This document shows, one piece after another, positions 48,900-62,175 of a stretch of DNA of 64,000 nucleotides; position 1 is the first letter of the stretch, and every line of letters begins with the position of its first letter. Source of the stretch: Aphrophora alni (Eukaryota > Arthropoda > Insecta > Hemiptera > Aphrophoridae); NCBI GenBank assembly GCA_963513935.1, contig OY740767.1, positions 79,968,060 to 80,032,059 of the forward strand. Reading direction: 5' to 3'. Under the pieces are notes generated by a model. The model searched no databases, had not been told where the DNA came from, and saw nothing but the letters and a program-made list of their open reading frames with translations. The position numbers were made by a program, and so were the translations under genes.

Positions 48900-51542
48900 C
48901 AAACTGAAACTTGATTTCTTAAGCCACTTTTATATCCAGGGCATAATGATTTTTATGTTTTTCATTAATTATGTTGTTGTGTACAGCATACTATAATATA
49001 CTGTAAAATTTTACTGCCAATGTGACAAAAATAATTTATTCATATAAAATACCTTAGCCTATGTGTATTTGTTAAAAAAAAACCTTCTTGGTGTTACAAT
49101 ATTTGGACAATAATATCTCGCAAACGGATTGTTTATGGAAGAAATACGAGATATGTTTCACTTAAACAAACATGGTGACTTAACTATTTTTATTGTACGT
49201 AATAGAATAATTAATGATCAAATAATATTTATTTTGGATAATATAATGAATATTATACCATTTTATAATCAATTAAGAAGAACATAGAAGGTTGAACAAT
49301 TTACAGACAAAATTAGTTGTATTATCGAAATAGCAGATCAACATACTTTAATATTAATATTTTTAATATGTTATTGATTAAAAGTATTTTTATCTGCCAC
49401 AAAATATTTTCTATAAATTGTTAAACAAAATTATTGTTTTTACAACAAACATCTCTTTTAAACATATTTTTAATTTATAAATTATTTTTAGAAAACTACT
49501 GAACCACTAAATAACACACCCTACGTATATTATTCTCTATATTTTTGGTGCACACAATAAATGCAATATCTAGGATAGCTTAGTTACGTTATGTAAAACA
49601 TTACAATGATAATAAACAGCAATTATCGTAAAACTACTTTACTTTGAATTGTTTTATTTACGTGTTTTGTTTTTTTCCATTCTACATTTCTACAAAGCGA
49701 AAATTTATTTTGTTATTAAATTTGATAATAAATGCTACAGAAAACATTTATAACGTGTATAATACATACATTTATGAGAGAACTAAATGTTATTTTAACC
49801 TTTCTTATTAAATTAAATATTAAATAAAATAGAGTATTTATTACCTATTCCGTAAAATAAACCATTGAATAAAATATATTTTAATTACTCCTAAACCTAA
49901 ATTCACCGGAATTTAAACAATTGGTAATTAAATAAATTTAGTCTCTGTATATTCATGAATTGTTTAATGAACAGATTAAAGTTGGGATTAACAGAGATAA
50001 ATTGTCCAATTATTTATTATGCAACACGTAGTGCAATCAGCAAAATATATCTGATAACATGTATTTTGCTGAGTACTATGTGCATATGTTGACAGAATAG
50101 CTAATGTGAGAAGTTTAAGGGTAAAACCGAATAATCAAACTAAAAACGCAATCAAATTAGAAAGGATACAAAATTGGTTAAAATTGAATAAATTTGTATA
50201 TATTTCTGTTAAATATGTTAAGATATATGTATATGTAAGATAAATTACATTTTTCCAGATAGATTTTCAATCAATATAGATGGTCGTGTTGTTAAAATAA
50301 ACATAATTAATTAAGAATATTAAAATTATATTATTTAATGGTTACAATTTCTTGAAGGCCATAGATTATAGTTCGCGTTCGTATATGATATTTAATTATT
50401 TTCACATGTTTACGTTTTTTAAGAAGAAGAGTTCATTTAAAAAATACACCTGTTTTGTATTATTGAATTATAATTACTGTCTTTTAATTTTAAAATTGTG
50501 CAAGTTTAGTAGTTATATCCTGCAATGAGGTTATGTATAAATTTAGCAAGCAATATAATTTGTAATAACAAATATGGTAATATGATGTGTAAAAAGTATT
50601 ATAACTTTAGTAAAATATTTTAACCAAATTGTTGACTCTAGAAAAGCTAAACACATACACCACAGATGCCTAAATATTCAGCAACTATTGTGATATTTAA
50701 AAATTTGAAATTGTTGAGGTGATTTTAAAATTTGTTGAGGTTTTCCTGATGTTTTGTGTAAGTGTTTATATTTGAAATATAATGTTGGCCAAGTGGCACT
50801 TGATTAAATTTGTCTAATCATACTCATTTGTCAATGCTAAAGTGAATTTAAATGGTTACATATGGATATTAAAATGCCAATGTTAGATATTGACTGCCCA
50901 TGTAATTCGTTTATTTATTAATTATGAAATTATAATGCATATTGATATGCTTAAAAATAGGATAATTACTTTAAGAGTTAAAGAAGAAAGTAAGCCCCTG
51001 ACATATTCTTTAATATACACCCTCTTGAATAATTTGAAATAATGTGTTAACAAAAGGAAACAAAAATGTTATTAATAATTTCCACAGTCTATTTTAAATG
51101 GTAAACACTCAACATTTAATTACAATTGAAGAATATTTTACCTCTAACAATACAAACATTCGTTTGTTTTTAAGGAGTACAAATATGGAAATAAAGTAAA
51201 TCTACAAAATGTCATACTATCCCTCAATTTTTATTTTCGATTGTATAATATCGTGGTGAGAAAAAGTTGTATAAAAAGAAGGAAATATTAGGAGAGATTC
51301 AACTTTAACTTTTAAATTTGAAAGAATACAGGAGTGTATTCTGGTAGTATATCAGACTTCGTTTAATACTCCAGGTTACATCCTATAGGATGACAGGGGC
51401 TGCAATAGACATATATTCCTAATACATTCACTATTAGATTTACTATATTTTCATAAATTATAATCAGTTACATATTTCATTCACGAATTAGACATTACTT
51501 ATTTTTAGAAGAACAAAATGCAATCAATAGGATCGAAGGAGA
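48900..51542. other. Long gene-free AT-rich span
   Basis: No feature is recognised. Confidence 0.5.
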
Positions 51543-51692
51543 AATATTGGTCAAGAAGCGTTCCTAGTGAATTGATTACCCAATATCTTTGCCCTTTCTG
51601 TTAGTGACAGTTTCATCTCATTATAAGTAGTCTATTTACTATCCTTTTGGTTCAGTCAGCAAATGTCTATATATAATGACTTAGAATAGATC
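51543..51692 (+). repeat. Dispersed repeat, copy 2 (partner at 28935-29094)
   Basis: It shares ordered blocks with the partner (AGTGAATTGATTACCCAATA here, AGTGAATTGATTACACTACA there, and ATATAATGACTTAGAATAGA here). It is followed by (TA)n. Confidence 0.65.
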
Positions 51693-51709
51693 AAATTTAT
51701 GAAATAATT

Positions 51710-51711
<2 letters not shown>

Positions 51712-51757
<46 letters not shown>
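51712..51757. repeat. (TA)n microsatellite
   Basis: This is a TA run with one TG interruption. It lies 20 bp after the dispersed repeat copy. Confidence 0.95.
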
Positions 51758-51764
<7 letters not shown>

Positions 51765-52689
51765 ATGAATTCAATATTAATATAAAATGCTAATAGATTA
51801 TTCTTTATTGAAAATTATGTTATAGCAGATGGAAACTTATAAATTAATGCTACATATAATTCCTCTCAACTACGTTATTCATTTGTCTATTAAATTCAAA
51901 TATTTTTTAAGACCATTTTTTTATAACAGCGACAAAATTGATACTCAACAAAAACAACGTTTCATAGAAATTTATTTATTTCAAACTTTTAAAGAGTATT
52001 TCGAATTGATACCCTATATTTCTCAGTTAGTGAATTGGTATGTTGTTATGTTGATACTCGTAAATTTATTTCGACTTTTCCTAATTTTTATTTAATTTTA
52101 AATATGTGACCTTTTTTAAATACAATTTTGTTCAAATTAAGAACGTTAGATTTAATAATAGTTCAGTCTAAGTTCTCCTTCCTTATGTATTATTAAAGCG
52201 TAGTGGCAACTTGGAGATTTCGTATTTGCTCTTTGTAATCACGGTGTTTTATCCATTAGAAACTAGTTCACGCTTTTAGTGTAGTTGGGTATTGCAAAAT
52301 ACTTACTAATTAATAAACATTTTAACTCGTTTCACCTGTTACTTACAATCAACTAGGCCTATTGATTTGAGATATTTTTGTAACGGATTTTTAATATGAT
52401 TCTTCACATTTTTGTGTGAGTTGAAGACTTATTTAAATTATTACTATTATTGTTATAAATAAAAGTGGGGTTTTACTCCCTAGACTCTTCAGCTAATGAG
52501 ACTTTTTATATTCTTCTTTAATTTCTAACTATAAATAAATATTGAGCTTGACTTGTGAGATAGTATTACGTAGAAAAAAAAACTCGAACACAAGATTACA
52601 CAAAAACTAAGAATATTCAAACAAAAGCGTTTCTTACGATAAAGTCGCCATCCTCAGTGATACACAATTTCTAACTAGTTAATTCTTAT
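51758..52689. other. Gene-free span with one unrecognised frame
   Basis: An 88-codon plus frame (51829-52095) begins METYKLMLHIIPLNYVIHLS and is Phe/Leu/Ile-rich with a hydrophobic C-terminus. I do not recognise it, and its composition follows the AT bias. I do not call it a gene. Confidence 0.4.
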
Positions 52690-53765
52690 TACCCTGGTTA
52701 GGGTCAGGATTTTCGTAGCTAGTTTACTTGTTGCATCAAAGGTCGAATCTGGGCAGAAGATCCGTTGTCTTCTATGTCCTTATATATCGCATTTTCGAAG
52801 TATATTCTGCAGTTTCTAGGTGCTGTTTACATTATCTGCATTTCAAGTTTCATTGGAGTAATCTCAAGTTATTAATATGCGTCTTTAAAGCGCTATGGCC
52901 TGATACGAATCTTAGGATTTTCCTCTGATTTCGTTTACTTGGTGACTAATTTAGAGAGTTACCAGGGAGTTACTGGTTGGACCAGTAATTCTTATAGTTT
53001 TCCTGTAGAGTATTTTGGACATCGTTCCTCAATCTGAGTTTAGCCATTGTTTTAGGCTTTCTTTTACTACACCTTTAATCCTCTGTGACCTAGTACCCCT
53101 CTACGTTTTACCTGATATTGGGTCGAAAGGTTGGTTAAGTTTTTGTGACTATTCAACACTAGTAATTAGATGCGTTACTGTGATTATACGGACTTTATAG
53201 CAGCCTGACTGACCAATTTGATAATGATACTTATTGTTATATCCTTTACCTAGGAATAGTTGTGCGCATTCAAGATTGCCATGACTTGGAATACCGTTGC
53301 GTATTATCCCAAAGCAATCCTTCAATTTTCCTTGGTTGTTTTAACATATATTCCCACACCTGCAACGAAGTTAGTCCGAGATCCGTTAGGGTAGTATTCT
53401 TATTCTTTATTGGAGACAAGTCTCTGTCAATATCCTTTCTCTTTTGGATAATAACTTCATACGGTATAGTCCATGAGGTCTTTTTACTAAGGTTATCACT
53501 TCTCATAGTATGTGAGATTATACAACTTGTGTTTACATATACTGCCGAGTCCTTTTTGCCGACGGCTGTATTTCAACATTTCACAGCATTCCATTCTGTA
53601 TGCCCCTGAACTTACCTCTGCTTTAATACTGAGAGTCTAATGGCCCTGTTCCTAATATAACGTCTATTATTGCTGTAGGTGTTCTTCTAAAAGGTCCTGA
53701 GATACATATTCAGAACAACCTTTGTAGACTAGTTAACCTTTGTCTAGCCATGTAAAAAATTTTGC
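52690..53765 (-). pseudogene. Decayed non-LTR retrotransposon: RT C-terminus, RNase H, zinc knuckle
   Basis: Reading the minus strand through several frames gives, in order: MARQRLTSLQRLF, ISGPFRRTPTAIIDVILGTG (the TPTAA-E-ILG-PPL block after the RT thumb), GAYRMECCEMLKYSRRQKGL, MRSDNLSKKTSWTIPYEVII, EYYPNGSRTNFVAGVGIYVK (equivalent of the RNase H YTDGSK motif), a degraded ATVFQ segment, and ILRFVSGHSALKTHINNLRL followed by CR-CKQHLETAEYTSK, the post-RNase H zinc knuckle. This is the order found in Jockey/R1-type LINEs. Numerous stops and frameshifts show it is old and inactive. Plus-strand frames at 52728-52928, 53015-53200 and 53262-53609 are antisense shadows. I could not see the 3' tail or target-site duplication. 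Confidence 0.85.
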
Positions 53766-54223
53766 TTGGGTGATTCATGCATTATCTATAGGTTTGTAAA
53801 GTTACAGAACAATAAACGGAAATAATAATATGGGTTTGACTACAAATAAAATAAGTTTTTTATATTGAAGTCGTAATGATATACTTATTACATTATTTTC
53901 AAGTTTGGAATTGAAATACAATCACGTAAAAACGATGTCGTTGTTATTATAATAGGAGTAAAGGCCGTTTAATAAAGTATACTTAACATTAAACTAATTT
54001 CTTATTAAGTACATAATTCACAACTATTTACTATCTTTTTTCAAGAAAGGTTACAATTTCAAAATTTTATAGGTAAATATTTTTAGTATCTACTTTAACA
54101 TCTTTTCAATTTTTTTTTTTAATAATAACTGTCTTCAGATATGTATGTTGTTACGTAACATAACGTAAGATTTATCGTTGCTGTACGTTATTACAGTCTT
54201 CATGTAAACACTTTGAAGCCTAA
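53766..54223. other. Gene-free AT-rich span
   Basis: Possible upstream continuation of the decayed LINE was not recognised. Otherwise I see nothing. Confidence 0.4.
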
Positions 54224-54285
54224 GCCCGAGTATAGGTCGGGCAGTGCGACAGCGCTCGCTGCCGAAGCCCGAGTATACATCGGGC
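54224..54285. repeat. Two GC-rich hairpins, GCCCGA-N7-TCGGGC
   Basis: gcccgagtataggtcgggc (54224-54242) and gcccgagtatacatcgggc (54267-54285) share a 6-bp stem and 7-nt loop and are 43 bp apart. The spacer GCGACAGCGCTCGCTGCCGA is also GC-rich. A partial third copy (cggcataaatcggg) lies at about 54317-54330. Confidence 0.7.
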
Positions 54286-56888
<2,603 letters not shown>

Positions 56889-57412
56889 GGTGAGGTAAGA
56901 TTTCTGTTATTGTAAAACTTAAACTTTTGTAGTTTCAAATTATCCCATGTTTTGCAAATTTGATATTTATGGAACCCGGGCCGACGTACAATTGTATGTG
57001 TTATTCAACTCTCTACGACCAACGATTACCTTAAATATAAGCTCTAAAATTTTATAAATTTTCCCTCCAAAAATAGCATTTTCGATTTAAATCATTTTAT
57101 TTTGAAGCTGTTAGCAGTTTATTTTTGATATTTGTAGACCTTAAAGGTGTTGTGATAATGTTGTATAGTTGGCGTCTATCGAGGAGTTTGGGCATTAGGT
57201 GAGGTAGGATTTGTGTTATTGTAAAACCTAACATTTTGTGGTTTCAGATTTTCCATTTTTTTTTTTTAATAGATCTTTATGGAGCCTTTGTAGACTACAA
57301 TTTTATTTTTATTCAACTCTCTACGACCAATGGATACCTTAATAATAAGCTCTAAAACTGTTATGGAGTTTCCCTCCAAAACAGTATTTTCGACATAGAT
57401 CCTGTTATTGTT
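56889..57412. repeat. Direct duplication with about 308-bp spacing
   Basis: Copy 1 (about 56889-57105) and copy 2 (about 57198-57412) share GGTGAGGTARGATTT, TTATTGTAAAAC, ATTCAACTCTCTACGACCAA, TAAGCTCTAAAA and TTTCCCTCCAAAA in order, with indels. It is old. It could be a tandem duplication or two copies of a dispersed repeat. Confidence 0.7.
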
Positions 57413-58212
57413 TGTTGGTATTAGGATTTAAATTTAGGAATATTTATAAATATACATTTGTATTTATTCAAAGATAGCGACCGTATTTTATTTTCTTTAC
57501 TGTCAAACAGCAAACTGACATTCCTGTTAACGAACAGTTTTGGTTAGATTTGAAGATGAGTAAGTGCGAAAGTACGTGCAGTGTTTTAACAGTTTATTTT
57601 GTATTTTAATCCTAACAATAAGGGGATTATATCTTTATCCCCAGCGCTTCTTGTGCTATCATTTTCTATTGACGTTTTTGACATATTAGAATGACTGCAC
57701 CTTAAATAAAATTTAGTGTTTTCAAATAAAGAAGTACCGTACTTCAAGCAATATTTAAATAAGTTATATATTGCATGAGGTCAAGAATAAAAAAAAACAT
57801 CTCTTCATGTAAATAACGCGAAGGTAATCTAAAACTAACGAAAAGTATTACAATCATTTTTTTGTTATCTATGTATACAACTATATTAGCTAAGCAACAT
57901 AACTATTAGGTTTATTACGTAAAATAAATTAGCCTTGATAATTTAATATATTTGGTTTCACGGTTCGGTAACACCTCGTCCTGAGACATAGTTGACTAGG
58001 GTTGTGAACTCAATGCAGGTAGTCGGATGTCATTGACACCTGTGATTGTGCGACATCACCTGATACACCCTCTTTGCTTACGGAAGAATGAATTTGATTG
58101 TGAATGTTATTCTTACAAGTAATATGTATAAGTCAACATCTTTGTGAACGATTGAGTTTTCAACAACCATAAAGAAGTCAACCTATTTTAATATTTTTGG
58201 GTACCATTACAC
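57413..58212. other. Gene-free span left of the LTR element
   Basis: I see no gene. The bases touching the LTR are ...accattacac, so a target-site duplication such as tacac or ttacac would be expected again beyond the right LTR, outside this window. Confidence 0.5.
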
Positions 58213-60098
58213 TGTTACCAGGGGACTTAAATTTAAGAAAGGCGGAACCAAAATGGTAACAATGTTTGAAAAAGAAAAGTAAAAAAAAAGACAAAGACAA
58301 ATTTAGTAATTAACAAGGCTCAAGTTTATTTAAACAGAAAGAAATTTCGACGTTTCAGATTTTATCATTTACAACTGAGAAAGACATCCTGAGACAAAAT
58401 TATCATAAACAGCTTATGATTAACAAGATTATATTTTAAAAAAGATTATACGCCCTTAAAGTAAAATATTATAATTTAAAAAAAATTAATCAATAGATTC
58501 TGAAAATTTATCCCCCCTTTTTAGTTTATATATTTTATAGTTACAAAATTTAACAAAAGACAATGAGCACAGCTTAACAATTAGCAGGATTATAATTAAT
58601 CCAAAAAAAAAGATAATACGCCCTTAAATGTAAAAATTACAAAAATAAAAAAAAGATGAAAAGATGCTGATATTTATTTCCCCCCTTTCTTAACTTTATG
58701 AAATGATAAGTTTTTAAAACAGTTACATAATATTACTTATTTGATAAATTACTTAAATGCTATATTGGCCAATAAATATATATATTTTAGACAAAAGAAT
58801 TTATTATAAAAGAGAAGTTTATTTTAGAAAAGACATGAAAATTTTGCATATTTAATTTTATTAATTGACGTCAATTATTTTAATTTAGAAAATAACCTCT
58901 TGGAGGTTGTTAGGACCGAAAGTTTGCATGCAGGCTCCACCCAAGAATTTTTATATATTTTATAATTAATTACACAAGTCTACATCTAAAAGAATGTTTT
59001 AAGAAAACATATTCGCTGAAATAAATTTTAGGCACATATACAATATGAGTTTAATTAAAGTTCAATAAAGTTAGTTTTTTTCTTTTTTTTTTTTTTTTTA
59101 CATCACTTTTGTGCACATGAAACTGAAGCTAAGTTGGATAAAACGTGTTTTGTTAACAGGACGAAACATGTCTAGATCTTTCGCTGTGTTTCTTCTACCA
59201 GCATATTAGCTATAGCAAAAAAAACATGTTTTTTAGCGTCTGTACAAAATCAGACATGTTTTAGCATTAATGTTCATTATTAAAGAAAATATCTGGTTAT
59301 TTGTCAAAATCAAAGAAAATTGATTGTATAACAGAAATTCGTTAAGATTGTACTTAAAAGCTTCTTTGATGATTATAAATCTATTTATATATATTTAATT
59401 TTGTTTGAAACAAAGCTTGTATAAGACTTGCAAAGATTTGCAAAAGTCTGCAAAACGAAATTTTCTGATTTAGAACAGATTTCTTCAATTGTTTTATATT
59501 TGACATGTACAATGAGATATTTCGATCATTCAAAGTTCAACATTAGTTTGCACTTATTTCACATAATTGTTCCAAACTCAAAATGTGCCTTTACAAGATT
59601 TTGTAAAGTATGTTTTAAGAAAAGTAAATTTTTATAATCATTGAGTTTCAAAAGAACATTGAATATTAAATAAAACATGAAATACATATTTTAAAAATAC
59701 ATGATAATTAATAAATTGTTTTAAAGCATTAACAAAAATTTAATATATGATAAAATCTGTACCTGGAAAATCCTGTCGCAGTTCACGTAAGCTTGTGCCG
59801 TGAAAACGAAAATTTACTAAACATTATAGAACTAAAACGCACAAAACTTGTAGATTAACATTGCCAAAAAACTAGGGTTGAAATTTTGAAGTCCAAGAAG
59901 AAATTTTTCTCTAACGTAGCTGAATATGGATGTCAGACATTGTGTGACTACAGGTAGACTAGATAACGGATGTTAGATCGGCTCGCTAACCAGCCGTTGT
60001 ACTTTGTACTTAGATATCAGATATAGAGAGGGAAGATAAGAGGGACGGCGAGTGGACTGTCGATAACAAAAATGCAGATTTATTTTATGAATGCTACA
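58213..60098 (-). repeat. LTR, 3' copy in element orientation
   Basis: Plus-strand ends are TGTTACCAGG and GCTACA, giving TG...CA termini on the element strand. Near the plus-strand left end TGTTACCA (58213) and TGGTAACA (ending about 58261) form an inverted pair around the palindrome CTTAAATTTAAG. A T-run lies at 59082-59099. A 69-codon plus frame (59428-59637) lies inside and is repeated in the other LTR. It is not recognised and probably not coding. Confidence 0.85.
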
Positions 60099-60112
60099 GC
60101 TCTCCCCCCCCG
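60099..60112 (-). other. Polypurine tract of the LTR element
   Basis: On the element strand the bases are CGGGGGGGGAGAGC, directly before the LTR start TGTAGC. This is the usual place and composition for the plus-strand DNA primer. Confidence 0.75.
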
Positions 60113-62158
60113 AAAGACGGAGTTAGGGTGGAGTCAGAAAAGAGGCCAGAAGGGCCTCCCGCAAAATTTTGAAAAAGGGGCAAAGGGCCAGAGGGGCCTC
60201 CAAAAGATTCTAAAGAAGGGGCCAGAAGGGCCTCCCACAAAATTTAGCAACGGGGCACGTGATAGAAACAACGCTTCATAATGCTTTAATAATCACCACT
60301 CTAGGGTGTAGCCTCCTTCGGCACTTACTTATTAAATTTTGAAATTTCTATAGCGTCTCAGCTCTTCCCACCTATCATTGGGACAAGCCCCCGACAGAAA
60401 GAGCTGAAGGATGACGCAAAGGTCGACATTGCTGTGCATGAACTGACTTTGTACTCTAAGGTACGTGGGGAAAGGGGTGGAGTGGCACCTCGGGACACCA
60501 AGAGGAGGTGACCACTCCGGGGACCAGGGGAGGGAAAGTGCATGGCACTAAGGACTTCAGGAAAAGGCCGGACTCAGAGGAAGCTCACATGCGGGAGGAG
60601 CAATTTTAATCCTCTGAACCGACCATTAAAATATACATATCAAAAATAAATAAAAATAAAACAAAAACTCCTGAAGCCTTTTAGGTCAGATCATGCTCAG
60701 CGTCGTTATTTTTTTAAATTCCTCTTCTCCCATACGAAGAGAAAATTAAACTATTCACGGCTCTTAACAATTTCCGTGAGAAAAAAGAATTTTGAAAGGT
60801 CTAAACAAATAATCCATTTGAAAAATAAACAAAGAAGCAGTATGAAACGTTGGGGAGTCAAAAAATTTTCTGCTGCGCAAAGCAGGGCTTGTAGTTGACT
60901 TAAGGTCTTATATGTGTATCATGTGCCCCAAAAAAAAGGAATTTAATTTAATCAAAAAAAATGTGTAAAAAAAAATTTCATCAAAATATGTTAAGTGATT
61001 ATTAAAAGGTGTAAAAGAAGTGTAGCAAAAAAAAGGTGTGGCAAAAGAGACAATATAAAAAGGTGACCCACAATGTGAGAAAACCCAACTCCGGTTTTCT
61101 CAACCCTAACAAAAAAACTAAATTAGGAAACAAACATGTTGACCTGCTAATAAAAAAGACAAACAACCGAATAATTTAAAGAATAGACAAACAGGCCAAC
61201 CATGTTGTCCTACAAAAACTGGGCCCCTGTAATTTGGAAAAGAAAAAAAAAATTTCGCACACAATGATATATTTTTTAAAAAAAAAGGTGTTCAACATTT
61301 CAATTTACTATTAAACAAATGCCACCATCTGCATCAACCAGTCCACCGCCATCTTGCCTATTGCTCATGATGATAAAATTAAAAAAAAAAATAAATAAAA
61401 ATAATTTTCCTTCAAGATGACAAAAAAAAAATTCAAAAGCAAGCTCAGTGTTTTTTAACGAGTCCACTAATCGCAGCAAATCCACTGCCATTTTAACTGT
61501 TGCTGATAATTATTAAAAAAAAATAAACCAAGTAATTTAAAAAAAATTTCTTTTAAGATGATGCAAAAAAAAATGAAAGAGCCAGAGAAAGACTCAAGAA
61601 TTATATGTAGTGTAGTTGTTGTGTATATGTGTGTGTGTAAGTATGAATTAATACAGACAAGCGAAAGAAAACTCGAGAAAATTTTTGAAGGAGATTTTGA
61701 ATTTTTTTGTTTTTTTTTTGTTTTTAACTATTTTTGGATTTTATTATTTATTTAAATTTTTTTTGGAATTCCCGAATGAGCCCGCTGTCTGGATCAAATT
61801 CAGTGAATGATTAGTGTGCAGTGTATGTAAATATATATAAAAAAAAAAAAAAATATTTAAGCAGACAAAATAATAATAAAAAAAAATTTTATCGAAATTG
61901 GTTTAGAAGTTTTTGTGTAAGTGTTTATAAAAATAAATAAATAATAAAAAAAGAGACTATAGATTTATAGATATCTAAATATTTAAACTAAATATAAAAA
62001 AAAAAATTTCATCAGCAACAGTTGTGCAGTATTTGAAAAAGCTGCAAAACATAAAAATGAGCCTTGTTTAACAAAGAAAATTTTGAATTTAAATTTAGAT
62101 AGTTCCAATGCAAAATTTTGAAAATTAACTAAGGTTCCAGAATTTTAAATTAACCACG
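60113..62158 (-). other. Interior of the LTR element, no gag/pol
   Basis: About 2 kb. The left part (60113-60600) is GC-richer. It holds three variants of GGCCAGAAGGGCCTCC at about 60145, 60187 and 60221, and an exon-like segment on the opposite (plus) strand at 60361-60458. The rest is A-rich on the plus strand with many A-runs and no frame with retroviral-type motifs. Frames at 60072-60281, 61300-61491 and 61558-61755 are low-complexity. Confidence 0.7.
60361..60458 (+). other. Exon-like segment inside the LTR element, antisense to it
   Basis: The segment lies between an acceptor-like tatagcgtctcag and a donor-like AAG/GTACGT. It reads LFPPIIGTSPRQKELKDDAK and VDIAVHELTLYSK in one frame, with balanced composition unlike the AT-rich surroundings. 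I do not recognise the peptide. It could be a captured host exon or a chance frame. Confidence 0.3.
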
Positions 62159-62169
62159 CTCTGCTACCA
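62159..62169 (-). other. Primer-binding site (initiator tRNA-Met)
   Basis: On the element strand TGGTAGCAGAG matches the complement of the conserved 3' end of eukaryotic initiator tRNA-Met (CUCUGCUACCA) for 11 nucleotides. It lies six bases after the LTR terminus. This sets the element on the minus strand and its 5' LTR at the right. Confidence 0.8.
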
Positions 62170-62175
62170 GAAACA

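Noticed and set aside
51829..52095. 88-codon plus-strand frame with a hydrophobic C-terminus
   Set aside because: It is isolated, AT-driven in composition and without recognisable domain or supporting context.
53262..53609. 115-codon plus-strand frame
   Set aside because: It is antisense to a decayed LINE whose minus-strand motifs are recognisable. The plus frame has no family resemblance.
59428..59637. 69-codon frame duplicated at 63391-63600
   Set aside because: It lies inside the LTR and is duplicated only because the LTR is. It shows no motifs and is on the strand opposite to the element.
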